From Cylicocyclus nassatus (lineage: Eukaryota; Nematoda; Chromadorea; Rhabditida; Strongylidae): a stretch of 64,000 bases of DNA. A program made the position numbers and the translations under genes. Below are positions 1 to 13,400 of the stretch, in pieces. The notes beneath the pieces were generated by a model. That model was not told where the DNA came from and did no database searches. It saw only the letters and a list, made by a program, of their open reading frames with translations. Each line of letters starts with the position of its first letter. Position 1 is the stretch's first letter. The stretch is from NCBI GenBank assembly GCA_958299035.1, contig CATQJL010000112.1:55905140-55969139 (forward strand). The letters are read 5' to 3'.

Positions 1-573
1 TAACTGAGTCGTTAATAATGTGAAACTTGTTTTAGAAACCGGAGAGTCATATTTTTTAGGTATTATGACCTGCTCTTTCGAACATAACAATTTTATTGCG
101 TTTGTTCTACAATCAATCATAAATGGGCAAGCGATACAAAACGATAAATTCAACTTTTTGGCAACTTTCTAAAAATCGTAGAAAAGCAATGAAACTTATA
201 ATACTAACAAATCTAATTTTTGAGTTTCAGATTTCTAAGGATTTCAGATTTTTCTTTACACAAAAAACGAATTTTAGTATGCGTGTGATAGGCCATTCAG
301 GAGCTCTGCAAAGCACATTGATCTCTCTCTCTTCAAAACGATCAACTATGTGCATCCTTCGCAAAAATAAGAAGTTATGAATTTTTGATGGTGCGAACGA
401 ACTTTTCGGACTACCCAGTATTTGCGACCATAAATTTCTCCCATGATGAAAGGTCACTCCTCTAATTCATAAATTTTTACGAAATCTAATCAATCGATCT
501 TGCCGAAGAGATAACAAAGCAGTCATGCGACTACCTGGCACTTTTCGTAGAGTTCGGGCCACAAAGTAGCGGC
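1..573. other. AT-rich sequence upstream of the cbl-1-like gene
   Basis: I see no convincing coding exon, RNA gene or repeat here. Short open frames exist on both strands but show no splice context or recognisable protein. The 3' part probably includes the promoter and pre-leader sequence of the gene that starts at 584. Confidence 0.5.
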
Positions 574-579
574 TTTCAG
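574..579 (+). promoter_or_regulatory. Candidate spliced-leader trans-splice acceptor (TTTCAG) for the cbl-1-like gene
   Basis: TTTCAG lies four bases upstream of the inferred ATG (584-586), the usual geometry for nematode SL trans-splicing. If it is used, the first exon is only about 9 nt plus the leader. An alternative acceptor (CGTAG ending at 550) would give a 33-nt 5' UTR. Confidence 0.45.
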
Positions 580-583
580 TACG

Positions 584-3500
584 ATGAGGTAAGCCTTTTC
601 GTAATTAGAAATAGACGTTCATAGAAAAATTAATTTGCATGTTTCGCTTACTCTGCTTTGCTTAGAAATCATGAAAGAAATTGTAGATCACGCAGCTTCT
701 GAAAGTACTTGCTCTACTGCAAAAGCTGATAAATAATTTCAAAAAAATCTCTTATGAACTCTAAAATCTTATGTTTCCATTGCATTTCGCTCCCCAATAC
801 TGATTGCTTTCCAAACACTGATAGCGTTATTACAACGGTCGAGCGCCCACTGTCCATACATGGGTTGCTAATCTATCATTTACTTTTGTGCCATCGTAAA
901 CACCGAAGAATTTTTCTCGCCCTCGCAATCGTACGGCGCAACAACAATCGCGCACAAAGTATTGAGTGATGTAAGAAGAAGTTCAGTCAGAATATTTCAG
1001 TGAGTTCGAGAACCCTCCGGCTGAAAATAGCGCTCGTGAGCGCTTTGGTGACAGCTTTGACGAGCTTCAGTTGGAGTCGAAGCTCGCAGCATCTCACGCG
1101 AAATCGTTGGCAAGGGCGCATCCGATTGTCACTCCAATCTATCATTCTACCACTTATCGCTTCGATACTATAGCACAGTATAATGAAAGTAACCATGTGA
1201 GTTCTCAGTTATTAAAACTTTAGCGAAGTTTTGCTATTTTTTATCAGGGTACTCAATGTACAACAATTTAAAGCTGCCTGCTTATAAGCAGGTTATGGGG
1301 TTATAACGTTTTCTTCAAGTAGCGCTTGACTAATTTCAAAAAGCCTCTTAAGGAGATTGAAGAGGCCTATCCACTTAAGTTGTTCCTCGGAGTAAGCGAA
1401 GGAAAAGATTGGCAAATAGGGAACCCATCTTCACGACGTTCTGCTAAACCAATTTCGTTATGAATTATTTATCTAAGCATTGTCATGCATACACCAATTC
1501 CAAACGATACCTTCCTCTTTCTCTTTTTTCCGACAGATATGAGTTTAACCTATCGACATCGAAGGTGTACCATAGCCACTCTGAAAAAATTCCCTTGGTT
1601 AAGGTAGGATGATCCTCGCAGATAAGATGAGCCGCCAACAGAAAACTTGAAAAGTTTTGACATGACATTTCATCTAGCACAGCTCACTAAGGAAAAAGTT
1701 GTTTGTGATTATTTTATCAAAACTAACAAGTGCTGAAAAGTGCTGAAAAGCCTCTTTATCATTAAGGAAGGAAAATTCACACAACTTACTGTCTTATACA
1801 ATGAATTATGGATTTTTTGCTCTTGCTTGAAAAGCATATACACAGTCTCATTCTGCTACAAAATAAAAAGTCTCTTACGAACTGGATCTTTGATGTACAT
1901 GTTTTGTGAACGCTGTAGTCCTATACTGAAACTGTAAGGAGATTTCATCTCGACCAGATTCACTAGTTTAGCTACTGAAGTTTCGCTCCACTTCACTTAT
2001 TGTTAGCTAACTCTTAGATTTATTTGAAAGCATCGGATGACATGGTTCATCTGTGGATTACATATTTGACAACATTAAAACGCTGTGGGTTTAAGAGTCA
2101 AAAGTTGATAGTGTTGTGAACGTTTTTTGTTTATCATGAGACAATGCACAGTGTTCGCAAAAAAGTAAAGGTTCCTGAGATGAAAACGTTGCACTGACTG
2201 CGTTCATGGAATCTCTTTAAAACTTTGGTAGCTTTCTAATCAAAACAAACAGAAGAGTCAATAGTCAATGGTACCTACGATATGCACAGACAAATTCTAT
2301 TTCAAACTCTTTTGTGTTTTGCAGGGATCTAACTATGTCTATCAACGATGTGGCAATCCCACCACGGACAATGTCGAAGTGATCATCAAAGAGCTCGAGC
2401 AGGGTGCTGCCACTTTGCTCTACAATTCGGGACTTGCAGCATGTTCGGCTGTATTGCTCGAGTTTCTGAATGGTGGAGATCATCTGGTAAGTAAGAAGAA
2501 CATTTTTCACGCATTACTGTATCTATAATCATTACAGGTGTGCATGAAGCCAATGTACAGCGGATCCTACTCGTTCATAACGGAAACGCTGGTTCGTTTC
2601 GGTGTCAGTGCTGATTTTGTTGACATCGATAGGGAGAAGGACTTCCTTGGAGCTATGCAAGCAGCTATGAAGAAAAATACAAAGGTGAGCTGGATGCTGT
2701 AGTCTTGTATAACGCTCCATACAGTGCCATTGCGGTACCGACAACATCTTCGCGTAAAATGGCCGTTGATGCAAATCGGACTTTCATGGCCATTTTTCTG
2801 CAACAATAAGCAAAAATTCAGCATGCTCTGTTTTTTTAACACTTTTTGCATACACCTATCAGTCCAGAGCTTTTTGAGCTGTTGATTGCATATGTTTACA
2901 CATGCTGATGCGTTTGTGGTCCGAGAAATTTTTTTAGGAGAAAGGAACAACAAAAATTCATTCGAATGGAATGATGGGGTTGGTCATGCTCTTCAAAATT
3001 TGAAACGTTTGCGGGTGATAGCCACGCCCAGTTTTTTTTAGAGCAAATTAAATTTTCTTAAAATTTTGTGTCTTATTTTGACACAACTAACAATACTTGC
3101 ATAACTTTATAACTTATATAAGTAGCTCCCAAAATCTTCGCGACTTATTCTTGACCGGAGGCGGAGGTTTTCAAGGATTTGCATTTAACCCTAAGAGTGA
3201 TTAATGTCATTCTTATTTTGTTTTGAACTTACTCATGGCATTTTTATATTTTCAAAAAACATCTTAGGCACATGAGTTACAAATTTGTCCCTCTAAATAG
3301 GAGTTTTCACACTTTGAAGTGTTCTAATCAAAATCATTTTTTTTGCTTATGATTAGGAAAATTTGTTCATTTTGAACCTGTTAATTTTTCTCAAATACCT
3401 CCGCAAAACTGCTTTTTTTTTCCAAAAGCCTCGATAGAATTTCTCATTTCTTCTATGACAATGACAAGTAGTAGACTAAGTCGGTGGTCTAATCTCAACA

Positions 3501-6500
3501 TGAGAAAATGCGGAGACTGTAAAGGGGATAGCAAGGCCGCCAATTACGCAATGAGATACCGAGAATCTATTTTAGCTATGGCCTGTCACCGATCGTAAAT
3601 GGAGCGAGATAATAACAACAAGTGCATGTACCGTTTGAATTTTGTTTGGTTGCATAGTGTATGCGTAGAGACTAGGACTTAAAAGCTAACATCTTTGATG
3701 GGTGGTGATTCACTTCAAGAGGGACCATGAAATTATAGAAGTCACCTAATAAACGGAAAGTTTAGTTTCAATTTTGCAGCTGAGCGTACTATATAGGCAG
3801 AAATCCTCTACACTTTGCTTCGACCGTTTCATATAAGCTCGTTTGTCATAATAACAATTTTTGGTTTATTCTTCCATGTCCAGTATCGCTTCGAGGAAAT
3901 TGTGTAGACTTCCACATTGTACGAATAAACTTACCAAACAAGAGGTGAATATATTTTTATATTTTTTCTTCGGTTTGTCAGCATTTTCTATGTGACTACT
4001 ACTGGTTTTGAAGTTGTTTGGTTGGATTACAGTTACATAGTTGGATGAAGTCATGTCAAACCGCATCTCAGACTTTTTTGCTAATTTTGAACCTCTCATC
4101 ATCCGGGTGGTGAACAAAATTTTTTCACATAAAGAAGGCATTGGACAGATGGCGCCACATTCGTGGCACAGTCTTGATATTTCATTTATCAAGTTGCAAC
4201 ATAAGTCTGCATCGAAATCCATAAATTCAGTTCAAAAAATGCTTAGGCAAACTTTTCATTCTGCATAACATTTTGTTCGTTGTAAGCATATGTGCAGTAC
4301 TTTATGGTGCTTCTTAGAAAATATTTCTCATAACGAGTCTTCTTACAGTCATTTGATCATCACTCTTCAACTTAGCGTGAAAGGGTGAGTCATAAAACAC
4401 AATGGATAAAATTGGAAGCTGCCAGATTTTCTAGCATTTCAAGTCAAAAAAATTGAGTTTGATAGTTTTTCATCGACCCTCAACTCCACTCTGTGCTTAC
4501 AATCTTTTCTGAGCACTGTTAGAAAGCTTATGATTCCCTCTTCCAATCCTTTATTATTCGGATAGATCAATATACAGAAACTTATAAGTTCTCAAAACTT
4601 TCGGTGAAAAACTTTTGTTATAACCCATTACTCTAACTCTACCCCAAAAGAAAAGGGCGAATAGTATGAGCTTTTGCAAAAGAGTACAAATGAATGATTT
4701 TTTGTGCAGAGCTTTTCTTTCAAGGTTGAATGCATGTATGAAATTAATAGGTACATAACTACTGCAGTAAACTTCGTATGGGTTGCGAACATTTAAGATA
4801 TGCGAAGAATTGCACGCACTCTGTCTCCCCATTCCTTCCCCCCCCCCCCCCCTTCCCTCCTTTATGTGTTCCCAGATAATCTTGGCAGCACCTATAACTT
4901 GCCGATGGCTCGGAGATGATGCCTATCAGATTGGCATCTTGATTTAGGTGCATTCCGCGGACATGATTTACTACATGCTACTTTTACTGTGGCACGGGAG
5001 ATTGAGATCTTATAGGCTCTTATAGTCTTTTTTGGATTTTTCGTACTAAGTGAGAACGGGAAGCTTTCTTGATGAATTTACTTTAACACTGTTGAATATC
5101 TCAGGATGTATTCAGAGGGAGTGGGCGAATGTGAGTGGGGGCGGGGGTCAAGGACAGTAATGATCGTATCATCGACAATCAATTACACAATTCCAAGTGA
5201 CTGAGATATCATCGGCAAGGCAATGTAAATGACAGATTGCCCGTGCACAGAACTGCGCAGAACGCCACCACTATCATGACCGCAAGTGCATCAATCTGCT
5301 ACTCAATTCTGAGAGTGGAAATTACCGTAGCGCGCCCTGGAGTTTTGCGCGACATTCTGAGAACATTGTGCCAAGATATCTAGCGACAGGTCATTGTCGA
5401 ATTGGGCGTCGCAGTGCGTGTGAGCACTAATAAAATACCATTTAGGGTCGTTGCGAAGACTTTTATATGTCTACAAAGGCGACGCCATAGTTCTCATGTT
5501 TTTCTTTGAAGGTAAGAAAGTGCAGAGCTGAGAACGAAATGTACTTGCTGGTACTGGGTCGCTTGAGTGGTGGAAATTCCCGGTTGCCCATCTAATTGCC
5601 GCAGATAGGAAACCTTATTGTTTACGATATACATTTCGCAAGCAAGAATATATGAATAGCAGGGAGAAAAGGCAGATTCGAAATGGTTTTCGGGACCCAC
5701 AAACAATAAATTCTGTCCTTTTTAATGATTGAAAATCTGATGCAACATTACAATATTGGGTTGGAAAGAAAGACATGTCGCTTTTTTCGGCTTGGGCAAG
5801 ATTGATATTTTTCAAGAAATAGATCACGTACAAGGCTGAAATTTTATAACAGTTGGGTTTTTTAGAAAAACCGTATGTGCGTATGAAACTCAGGACTGCT
5901 AGGGCCTGAGGTTGCTATTTTCCGTTTTTCATTTTTTGAATTATATCCAAGAACAAATAGAAGTGTATACATATGGAAGAGTGCATGTGTCTGCTACGCG
6001 CAGAAGCAAGTAAAATTTTAGGAATTTTTGGAGCAAGGGTAAGATTTTCGGCGTTCTAATTTGCTCATGTATCTCGGCTACGAACATTGCGTAAATCACG
6101 AATTGTCCTAATGTTAAGAAAATCCCTTTTAGAGTCTGTATCGCTTCAACGAAAGGTACCCATCTTACATTTTCTTGCGTTCGTCTTGTTGCTCGCCATG
6201 AAACAACATTGTTCTCATTTCAATCTAACATGAGTAACATGAGTATATTCACGACTTACAATTTTTTATGCAGAGTGGATTGGCTGCAGACTTTTGAAAG
6301 CTGTACTTTATACTTCCTTTGAGAGTCATAATTTCAAATTTATATGCTAAGCTAAGACAATTTAGAGGAAACTTCTAGTTTGACTTTCGCTTTCTGAGTT
6401 TTCGGCGGGATTTGTGGCTTGAAACACAGAAGACAAACACATTTGAAACTTTATGATGCACAAACAAGTAGATAAACTCTTAGAGCTTCGCAAGAGAATG

Positions 6501-9319
6501 CATAGAAATAAATTTCTTGTGCATCAGGATAGCAAAAGGGTCCTCGAGTATTCAGCTCATCCATCGCATCTTGGTTCTTGAACATGTTATCCTCTCTTCG
6601 GTACCTATAGTTCAAATTGATAATAATGTAGTGTTTATGTAAAAGCGAAGTAATAGGGTCCATACCACAGATTTCAGCCGCTCAAAAGTCTGAGAGCTTG
6701 CGATGCTTACGAAGGTTTCAAAATGAAAATTGCCAAGCATTCTTTAGATGATCTTTGTCGAAGTGATTGCGAATCCATCGATGGCGATGCCCGATTTACT
6801 CGGGGTGATAGAGTTGGCAAAGAAGCACAAGGTAAACATATTTTTATACTTATCTGGGATTGAGGAGGCGCGAATCATGGAATTAAGCCATATAAGACCA
6901 TGTCCTTTCAGGTGTTATGTTTTGTGGATGCTACATTTGCTTCACCAATCTGTGTGCAGCCCATCGTTTTAGGAGCCGATTTTGTTATGCATAGCTGGTC
7001 AGTGTCTAAATCTCGACAAACCCTTATATTTTTTCCTTCACTTCTCCCCTTTCTCAAAAAATCTTTACAAAACAAGTACGATCTCTTAACAAATCGTTAG
7101 TTCTCCCTTAGCTCCCTTGAGGCTCTCCAGTCAGTCATGTTCCACAGAACATAATGAGGGAAGGATACAGCATTTTCTATATACACTGAAAACGAGCATC
7201 CATTGTGTTTGCGAATCTAAAAAGCTACTTATAATCTCCAGTCGGTCCCGGTCTTCAGCAGCCGGGTGCAAATACTGTTTGTCTATTGAACGAGGCGCGA
7301 CTCTGCGCACTTATTTGCGTCTGACGCAACAAATACCTGGAGTTTGTTTACAAACCAGATATAACTCAAATCAAAAGTTCCTTGTCGCTGTCCTTCCTTG
7401 CCATTGTGTCTCAAGTGGTAAAAATTCTGTTGAAAAGATTCTAAACAAATCACAGAAAACACAGAAAAAAATTTCCACAATGGTTTTCCAAAATTAGATA
7501 AAGGATGTGGGACACTGTAGACGAAATCATGCATAACAATTTTTGAAAATCTATAAATGGATAATTCCTAAGAAGTGAAAAATTTCAGCTCCAAATACAT
7601 CGGAGGTCACACTGACGTCATTGCTGGATGTGTCACGACAAAATCCATGAAACACTGGGAACGACTGAAAATGCAACAATTTAGCACCGGCAGCGCTTTG
7701 GTAAGTGTTTTACCCGGAGATTGGGTCTGGTAAGGTTACCCAGTACACATACCGAATATTTCAGTCACCTTTCGACGCCGCTTTGGTGGCCCGCGGTCTA
7801 AAGACCTTGCCACTGCGTATTGATAAGATCTCGTCGAACGCCAGTGCCGTAGCGCATTTTCTTGCCAAACATCCAAAGGTTTGAAAAAAATTTTATTTTA
7901 TTCTATCAGAAGCCAAAAATGGGCGGAATCATAAGGAAAAAGTCATTCAACTGCAAATTTAAACTGAATAGGTTTGACCTCAACTCTCCACCGAACGCCG
8001 TCCTGGGAAGGAAGTAAAAGTTATAAAAAAAAATTTTTTTGGCTAGTCATCAAATCCAATAAGTATCCAAATAAATTTTCCCTCGCTAACACTTTTTCCA
8101 TACCTCAGATATCGATCTCCTATCGGTGTGCTCAGTGCAGCGTTTACTGAGATAAAAATCTAAAGAACCGACCGACCTCTGGCCATTTTCGGCAATTATT
8201 CACGGCATCATCATACGCAATTGCACACAAAGTATACCTATTGACATTCCTTACCTATAGGTACATCGGGTCAGCTATCCTGGGCTTGAATCACATCCAA
8301 CGCATGCGGCTGCAAAGAAATATATGAAAAACTGGAGTGGAATGATTGGTTTCGATGTTGGAACAGCTGCAAATGCCATTAAAGTTGTGGAGGTGGGCGG
8401 AGTTGTCCCAAATGGAATGCTGGGAAAAAATTTAATTCAGTCAGTACGTTTAATCGTGCATGCCGTATCATTGGGTGGGACAGAGTCGTTGATTGAGCAT
8501 CCACTTTCAATGACACATGGAGGGGAACTTCTAAGGGAAGTGAAGGAACCTATGGTCCCACCAGGACTGATAAGGCTAAGGTAAGAAATGGAGCCAAAAA
8601 ATTTTCTGAAGTCAAATTTTCGGGGCCCATTAGCATGAAAAACTATCTTGCAAAGTTGTAAATTGCCCAGAATTATCGATTATTGATCAGTGTTCAGAGT
8701 AAACTTTTTTGCGCTAAAAAGTCGATAATAGATTTGTGTTTGAGAATGTTTTAAGTTGGGTTGACGTTCGCAAGTTGTATTAGAAGGAACTCGTTCCTGA
8801 ATAGGAAGCGACCGCATACAATACCTCTTGGCAAGTGGAAATTCCACTAATGTCGGGAGAAAAATGAGAAAAATCAATACGGCCCTTTTGTTGGTAAAGT
8901 TCAGATAAATATCAAGTATCAGTAATTTTTGGCCTTGATAAGGCATACAAGACATTTTTACAAGAGGAGGAATCTCTGAAGTTTTCATTCACTTTCGACC
9001 CCAAATTTTTTTTAACAAAAAGATTTTCCTATCCAGATGTGTTTACGACCGATATTTCTGCATTGACTGCATCGGCGCAAAAGATAGCATGTGATAGTGG
9101 ACGGTACACAAAACAAAATTCCTCGCCCCACTTTGATAAAAATACACACAATGAGAATTATCACTTACACACTCTTAACAGAAGCAAATAATCTTCTCGA
9201 GCTGTTTATAATCTCTTCACTGTCAATATTTACTATATGATGCAGATTTTTGCAGTGTCGGACTGGAAAATTCCGAAGATTTGATCAAGGATTTGGACAG
9301 AGCCTTGGCATTGATCTGA
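584..9319 (+). CDS. cbl-1: Cystathionine beta/gamma-lyase family PLP-dependent enzyme (ten exons)
   Basis: Cytosolic Cys/Met-metabolism PLP enzyme. The family cleaves or forms C-S bonds in cystathionine, cysteine or methionine. Exons: 584-588, 1001-1196, 2325-2486, 2538-2684, 6748-6831, 6912-6997, 7589-7700, 7765-7878, 8261-8580, 9256-9319. All junctions are GT-AG, phases agree, and the product is about 429 aa, slightly longer than the usual 390-405. Visible motifs: YQRCGNPT (residues 73-80, substrate/PLP-phosphate Tyr and Arg), SGLAA, FVDATF (PLP-ring Asp204), HSCSKY with Schiff-base Lys229, SPFD, SLGGTESL, and LIRLSVGLE near the C-terminus. The start was chosen because ATG-AG at 584 plus T at 1001 gives an in-frame Met-Ser; the frame upstream of exon 2 has no Met. 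The odd point is DATF where most family members have DNTF. Substrate class cannot be settled by eye. The symbol rests on family plus remembered synteny with lin-41. Confidence 0.85.
2685..6747 (+). other. Large (4.1 kb) intron of the cbl-1-like gene
   Basis: The interval between exons 4 and 5 is far longer than the other introns. It holds a poly-C run at about 4839-4853 and several short open frames (the longest, 3866-4222 on the minus strand, has no recognisable motif). I see no clear terminal inverted repeats, so which insertion expanded it is unknown. Confidence 0.7.
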
Positions 9320-9363
9320 AAGGGAAATGGAACTTTCGAATGCTAAAAACTTGATGATAGAGC

Positions 9364-9369
9364 AATAAA
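9364..9369 (+). terminator. Polyadenylation signal AATAAA of the cbl-1-like gene
   Basis: A canonical AATAAA lies 45 bases after the TGA stop (9317-9319), the expected spacing for a short nematode 3' UTR. Confidence 0.75.
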
Positions 9370-9479
9370 ATGTTCTTGTCCAAGATGTGTGCGATACTGT
9401 AGAAAAAATTAATAGAAAAAAAGGAAAAAATAGTAAGAAAGAATTAGTGTCAGGCGCTTAGCTTTGGTAACCTAGCTTT

Positions 9480-10420
9480 ATGATGCATGTCAGTCATATA
9501 AGCCAAATCACCAAAGAGAAGAACCAAACCAGTTACAGGAGCTGTAGGAGTTCGCCCAAACTTCCGATCGGGAATCAGCAAAAAATTCCAGAAAATTCCA
9601 ATCGGGACCCACAGGGCCCAAGAAGCAGATGGCGGTTGAGATGTGGTCCCACACTCGACTCAAGGAGTACAGTAGCATTAGCGACGCGTTGTGTGTGTTG
9701 TGGAGTGGAGTGCGTGTGTGTGTGTGCCAATTACGGATGAACACACCTGGGAGTGGGAGGGGCGAACAGACCACGCCTACGTCAAGGTCAAACTGATCGC
9801 ATCGTCTCGGAGGGTGCGCATATCATCGATGATCGCTCTGGGGATACGGTAATACTCACTCCGGGATTATCGATCGCGGAGATGGATCGATAGTGATAAG
9901 GGGGATAAGAGAGTGTGCCGCAAGTGGAATGGAGTCGATGGGAATGAACAGAGGGGGCTAGATGAGGTGGACAGCTTTTTTTTGGGAAGGTGGGACAGGG
10001 TTTTTGGGAGCGGGAAGGAAGCACCCGCGGGGACTGACGTCGTTACTCGTGAACAAGCAGATGCTGATAGAAAGTAGTGTGTCCCAGTGTGTGTCAATTG
10101 TGCTGGGCACCTCTCTCTCCACACACTCCGTGCAGCTCACACTCGCTTCGTCCTCTAACACACCCCTTATCAGCGAGACAACCGATCACACTCCGCTATC
10201 GACACGCTCTCTCTAGTCAGCGTCTGACCAACCGGTTCCCCCCACCCCACCGCACCGAAGAGAAAAGGGGCACCACGGGGAGAAGACAATGCATACTTGC
10301 TAATTGACAGCGGGAGCGGAATCCAAACAGAAAACGACAAATCGAATGCTGTGCTGAGGCGCGCCGACGAGACGCGCACGGCACATGGTTATCAACGGCA
10401 GCATACCAGCCCGGCTTACA
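9480..10420. other. GC-rich, CT/GT-repeat-containing block, possible promoter/CpG-like region
   Basis: Base composition changes abruptly from AT-rich flanks to GC-rich DNA with GTGTGTGTG and CTCTCTC runs and several overlapping open frames on both strands. No protein family is recognisable and no exon pair could be assembled. It resembles a 5' regulatory region or untranslated first exon more than coding sequence, but the gene it would serve was not found. Confidence 0.3.
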
Positions 10421-13400
10421 TGTGCTGGAATGTTTGTGACTTGATGCACACTGTAGATTTCACTTGATCTATCCTAATTTTTTTATCCACCTTGGAATAA
10501 TGTGCTATATAAAATTTTCCACAATAAAAATATAGATGGTTGTTTAGTGCCTAACTGATGACGTGAGAAAGTGATGGCTAATTACCAAAGCGCGAAATCT
10601 CAAAGGGTTTCGAGTCCTCTTCAATTTTCCACTTACAGTCCTTAGACACACCAAAAAAACGCTGTAATGGTTATGTGAATTTTTGAACCCTAAAAATGAC
10701 GTAACGAGGATAGATAATTTTTGAAGATGAACAAGGTACACTTAAGCATTTTGCAGCTTATGTTTGTTGAGTATTGTTAATGTGCCATCTTTGGAAATAT
10801 AAATTTACTGCAGTCCAAATGATGCAGCAAGTCCAAGAAGAACATAAATTTGTTCTTTCGCTCAGAATGATCTAAGTCTTACAGCTATAAATATAATGAA
10901 AAATGTGTCAAAAAAAAAACTCGGAAAGCTTACTACATAGTGTCATCTCTCCCATAATTATCACCATCACTTTGCAACAAGACTTTGACTCTATGTAAAT
11001 AAGGAGTTTATTTGTGAGTAAATCCATACGTAACAGAATAGAGAGTCATGAGAAAACTGTAGAGTTTTTTTAGCTTACACTAGCTTTCAATAGGTATTCA
11101 CTGAAATTAGCTAAAAAAAGTTATGAAGAAATACAGAATTATGGGGTGTTAAAGAGGCTCTCAAGACAGAAATTTTTTGAATAACCCAAAACTGCTCTTC
11201 ATTTAGTCTGTTTCTTTTTATTCACTTTAACCTACATCAACAGTATAGATGCTGGGTTAAATAAAATGGTCTTGATTACACCGGTAATAACATAAAACAT
11301 TATTCTGAAAAGTTTAAATATGAATAAAAAAGTTGTGAGAAAAAAGTGATATGAATGGTTAGCAGCATCCATGGAATGGGATAATCACTAAAGATTTGAT
11401 ACAGTCAAAATGTAGAAATATGGTGTTACCAAGTCGAAGAGCGTTCGAAACTTCAGATCTGATTCATTTTCCGACAAAAAAATATAGATCCACAAAGTTA
11501 TCACTTCTCGTTAGTTTCATTACGATGAAGAAATTCCTGACATGATAAATGTGGTCACACTCATCTCCACTTATACCTACCCCCACAAACCGGTTTCTTG
11601 CAGGAATTTCATTGAGTTGAGAAATTATGTAATTGTTTTCTTTGATCATTGAAGTAGCTAGCGAGTTTAGGAAAATTGGAGTACATCAAAATGAATTTCT
11701 ATGAAGAGCAATACGAGTTTAAACGAGGAAAATGTTTTACATAAAATACTGCTTCTGATTAAAACTATACATTTGTTTTCGAAGTTTTGTGGGCTCATCT
11801 CAGTCAACAGAAGTTTTCTTCACTTTCATTATAGAAGTGATCAAAATCCTACTAAATACGAATTTTTGTTTTTGAACTTTTTCAATTCAGATTTTGAATC
11901 GGCAGGCATAGCTTCGTAGTGTAACTAGAGATAATGCCTATTATCGTTTAGAACGTACAAGTTTCAACTCAACTGAAAAGATGTGGAATGAGACAAAACC
12001 TACTACGAAGTGCCTATATGCCTTCGTTTTCTTCAGTGCTGGCGAAACTATTTGTCAGGCCTCGGGCATACTTCCCGCGATTTCAGTTCCAACGATTTGG
12101 CACTTTGCCAGATTTCGTTGAATGCAACACTTACAGACTACGAATGAAAAATGTGTCTAGCTTTTGCAGATTGGTATTCCTATCTTCTGTACATTTAGAG
12201 CAAATTTGCGAAGAGATATTAACACATTGATGACAACTGACCCACACGGTAGGTCATGCAATGGCCCCGTGGGACAATGCGACCCACATGGCCCACATAT
12301 TGGGTCATGGCTTAGATTTCGTCAAATGAGTACTATTTTTATATGCCTTCGTTTCAGAAGTTCTCTTAAGCTCTGATTCTAGTGATTACTTCGACATTTC
12401 TTTTCTGCTTCTTCGAATTACCGCATATTCATTGTAGATGACGCTCCTCCTGATTTTAACCGAAAATTTTCAACTTTTTCGTGGAAAGCATTGTCCCACA
12501 AGGCAGACAACTGAAAATGCGCACTGTCGTTATGTGTTAAGGATTAGAGTATTGTCAAACCACGTCCCGACTGAAATCGAATGCGGTATGCTCGGGTCTT
12601 GGTTTGTGCATCATTTTAAAAAAGCAAACTTCCCTTATCTCGATAGTACTGGTCAACTGAGGTTGAAGGAAATGGATCTCTGATAATCCCAATCCCAACA
12701 CATTTGATACAACGTGACCCTCATGGTATCATTTATTTATTATTGATTATTTACAAAATGGGCAGTAGGTGCGCACACGTAAATGTATGTATCACAATAC
12801 AGAAAATAGCAAGTAAAAAGAGAGCACAATGGTAAAAGAAGCTAATATATTGCTGGCCATAACTGTGGGTCACCCCGAAAAGTGCTTGCTCAGCTGGAAC
12901 TCATTTGCTTTTCAAATCTGATGGTAGGGCCATGTGCTAATAGACTACTGTCACTAGCAAGAGCCGACCCTCTTTCGCTTGATTAGAAATTAAAAATTAA
13001 TAAGAGAAAAGCAGGCTAGAAGGCTGGATAAACAATAGGTCCACCTAAAGTTTCTATCTACCAAGTAACTACTGGCTTCCAAAGTCCTTTGTGCATGTCA
13101 ATAGTGAAAAGTCAAAATATTCACTTTAGTCAAGTTGCGTCATACCTTCATAAGAGACGAGGCGCTAATTTGCTTTTTTTCATTTAAAAATACTTTAATA
13201 GGTACTTTATTTCTGAGAATTTGATTGGATAGGCAAGTCCGCAGTTTTTTAACTGATTCGGAAGCGACAGTGGTCCGTCTCTCTCATGGATGCTTAGCAA
13301 AGTGAGCACTAGGAAGAAAATTCAAGTTTTCATAATCAAAACGCACCAGAAGTAGATCTAACCGCGGAGCTGCGCTCATTTCTGCTTTCAAACTGTTTCT

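Noticed and set aside
3866..4222. 118-codon frame inside the large cbl-1 intron
   Set aside because: No family resemblance, no trans-splice or splice signals that would make it a nested gene.
6912..7100. Open frame continuing ...VMHSWSVSKSRQ past the cbl-1 exon
   Set aside because: A GTCAGT donor at 6998 and the next exon's C-TCC-AAA-TAC give HSCSKY, restoring the PLP lysine motif; the Trp reading is intron.
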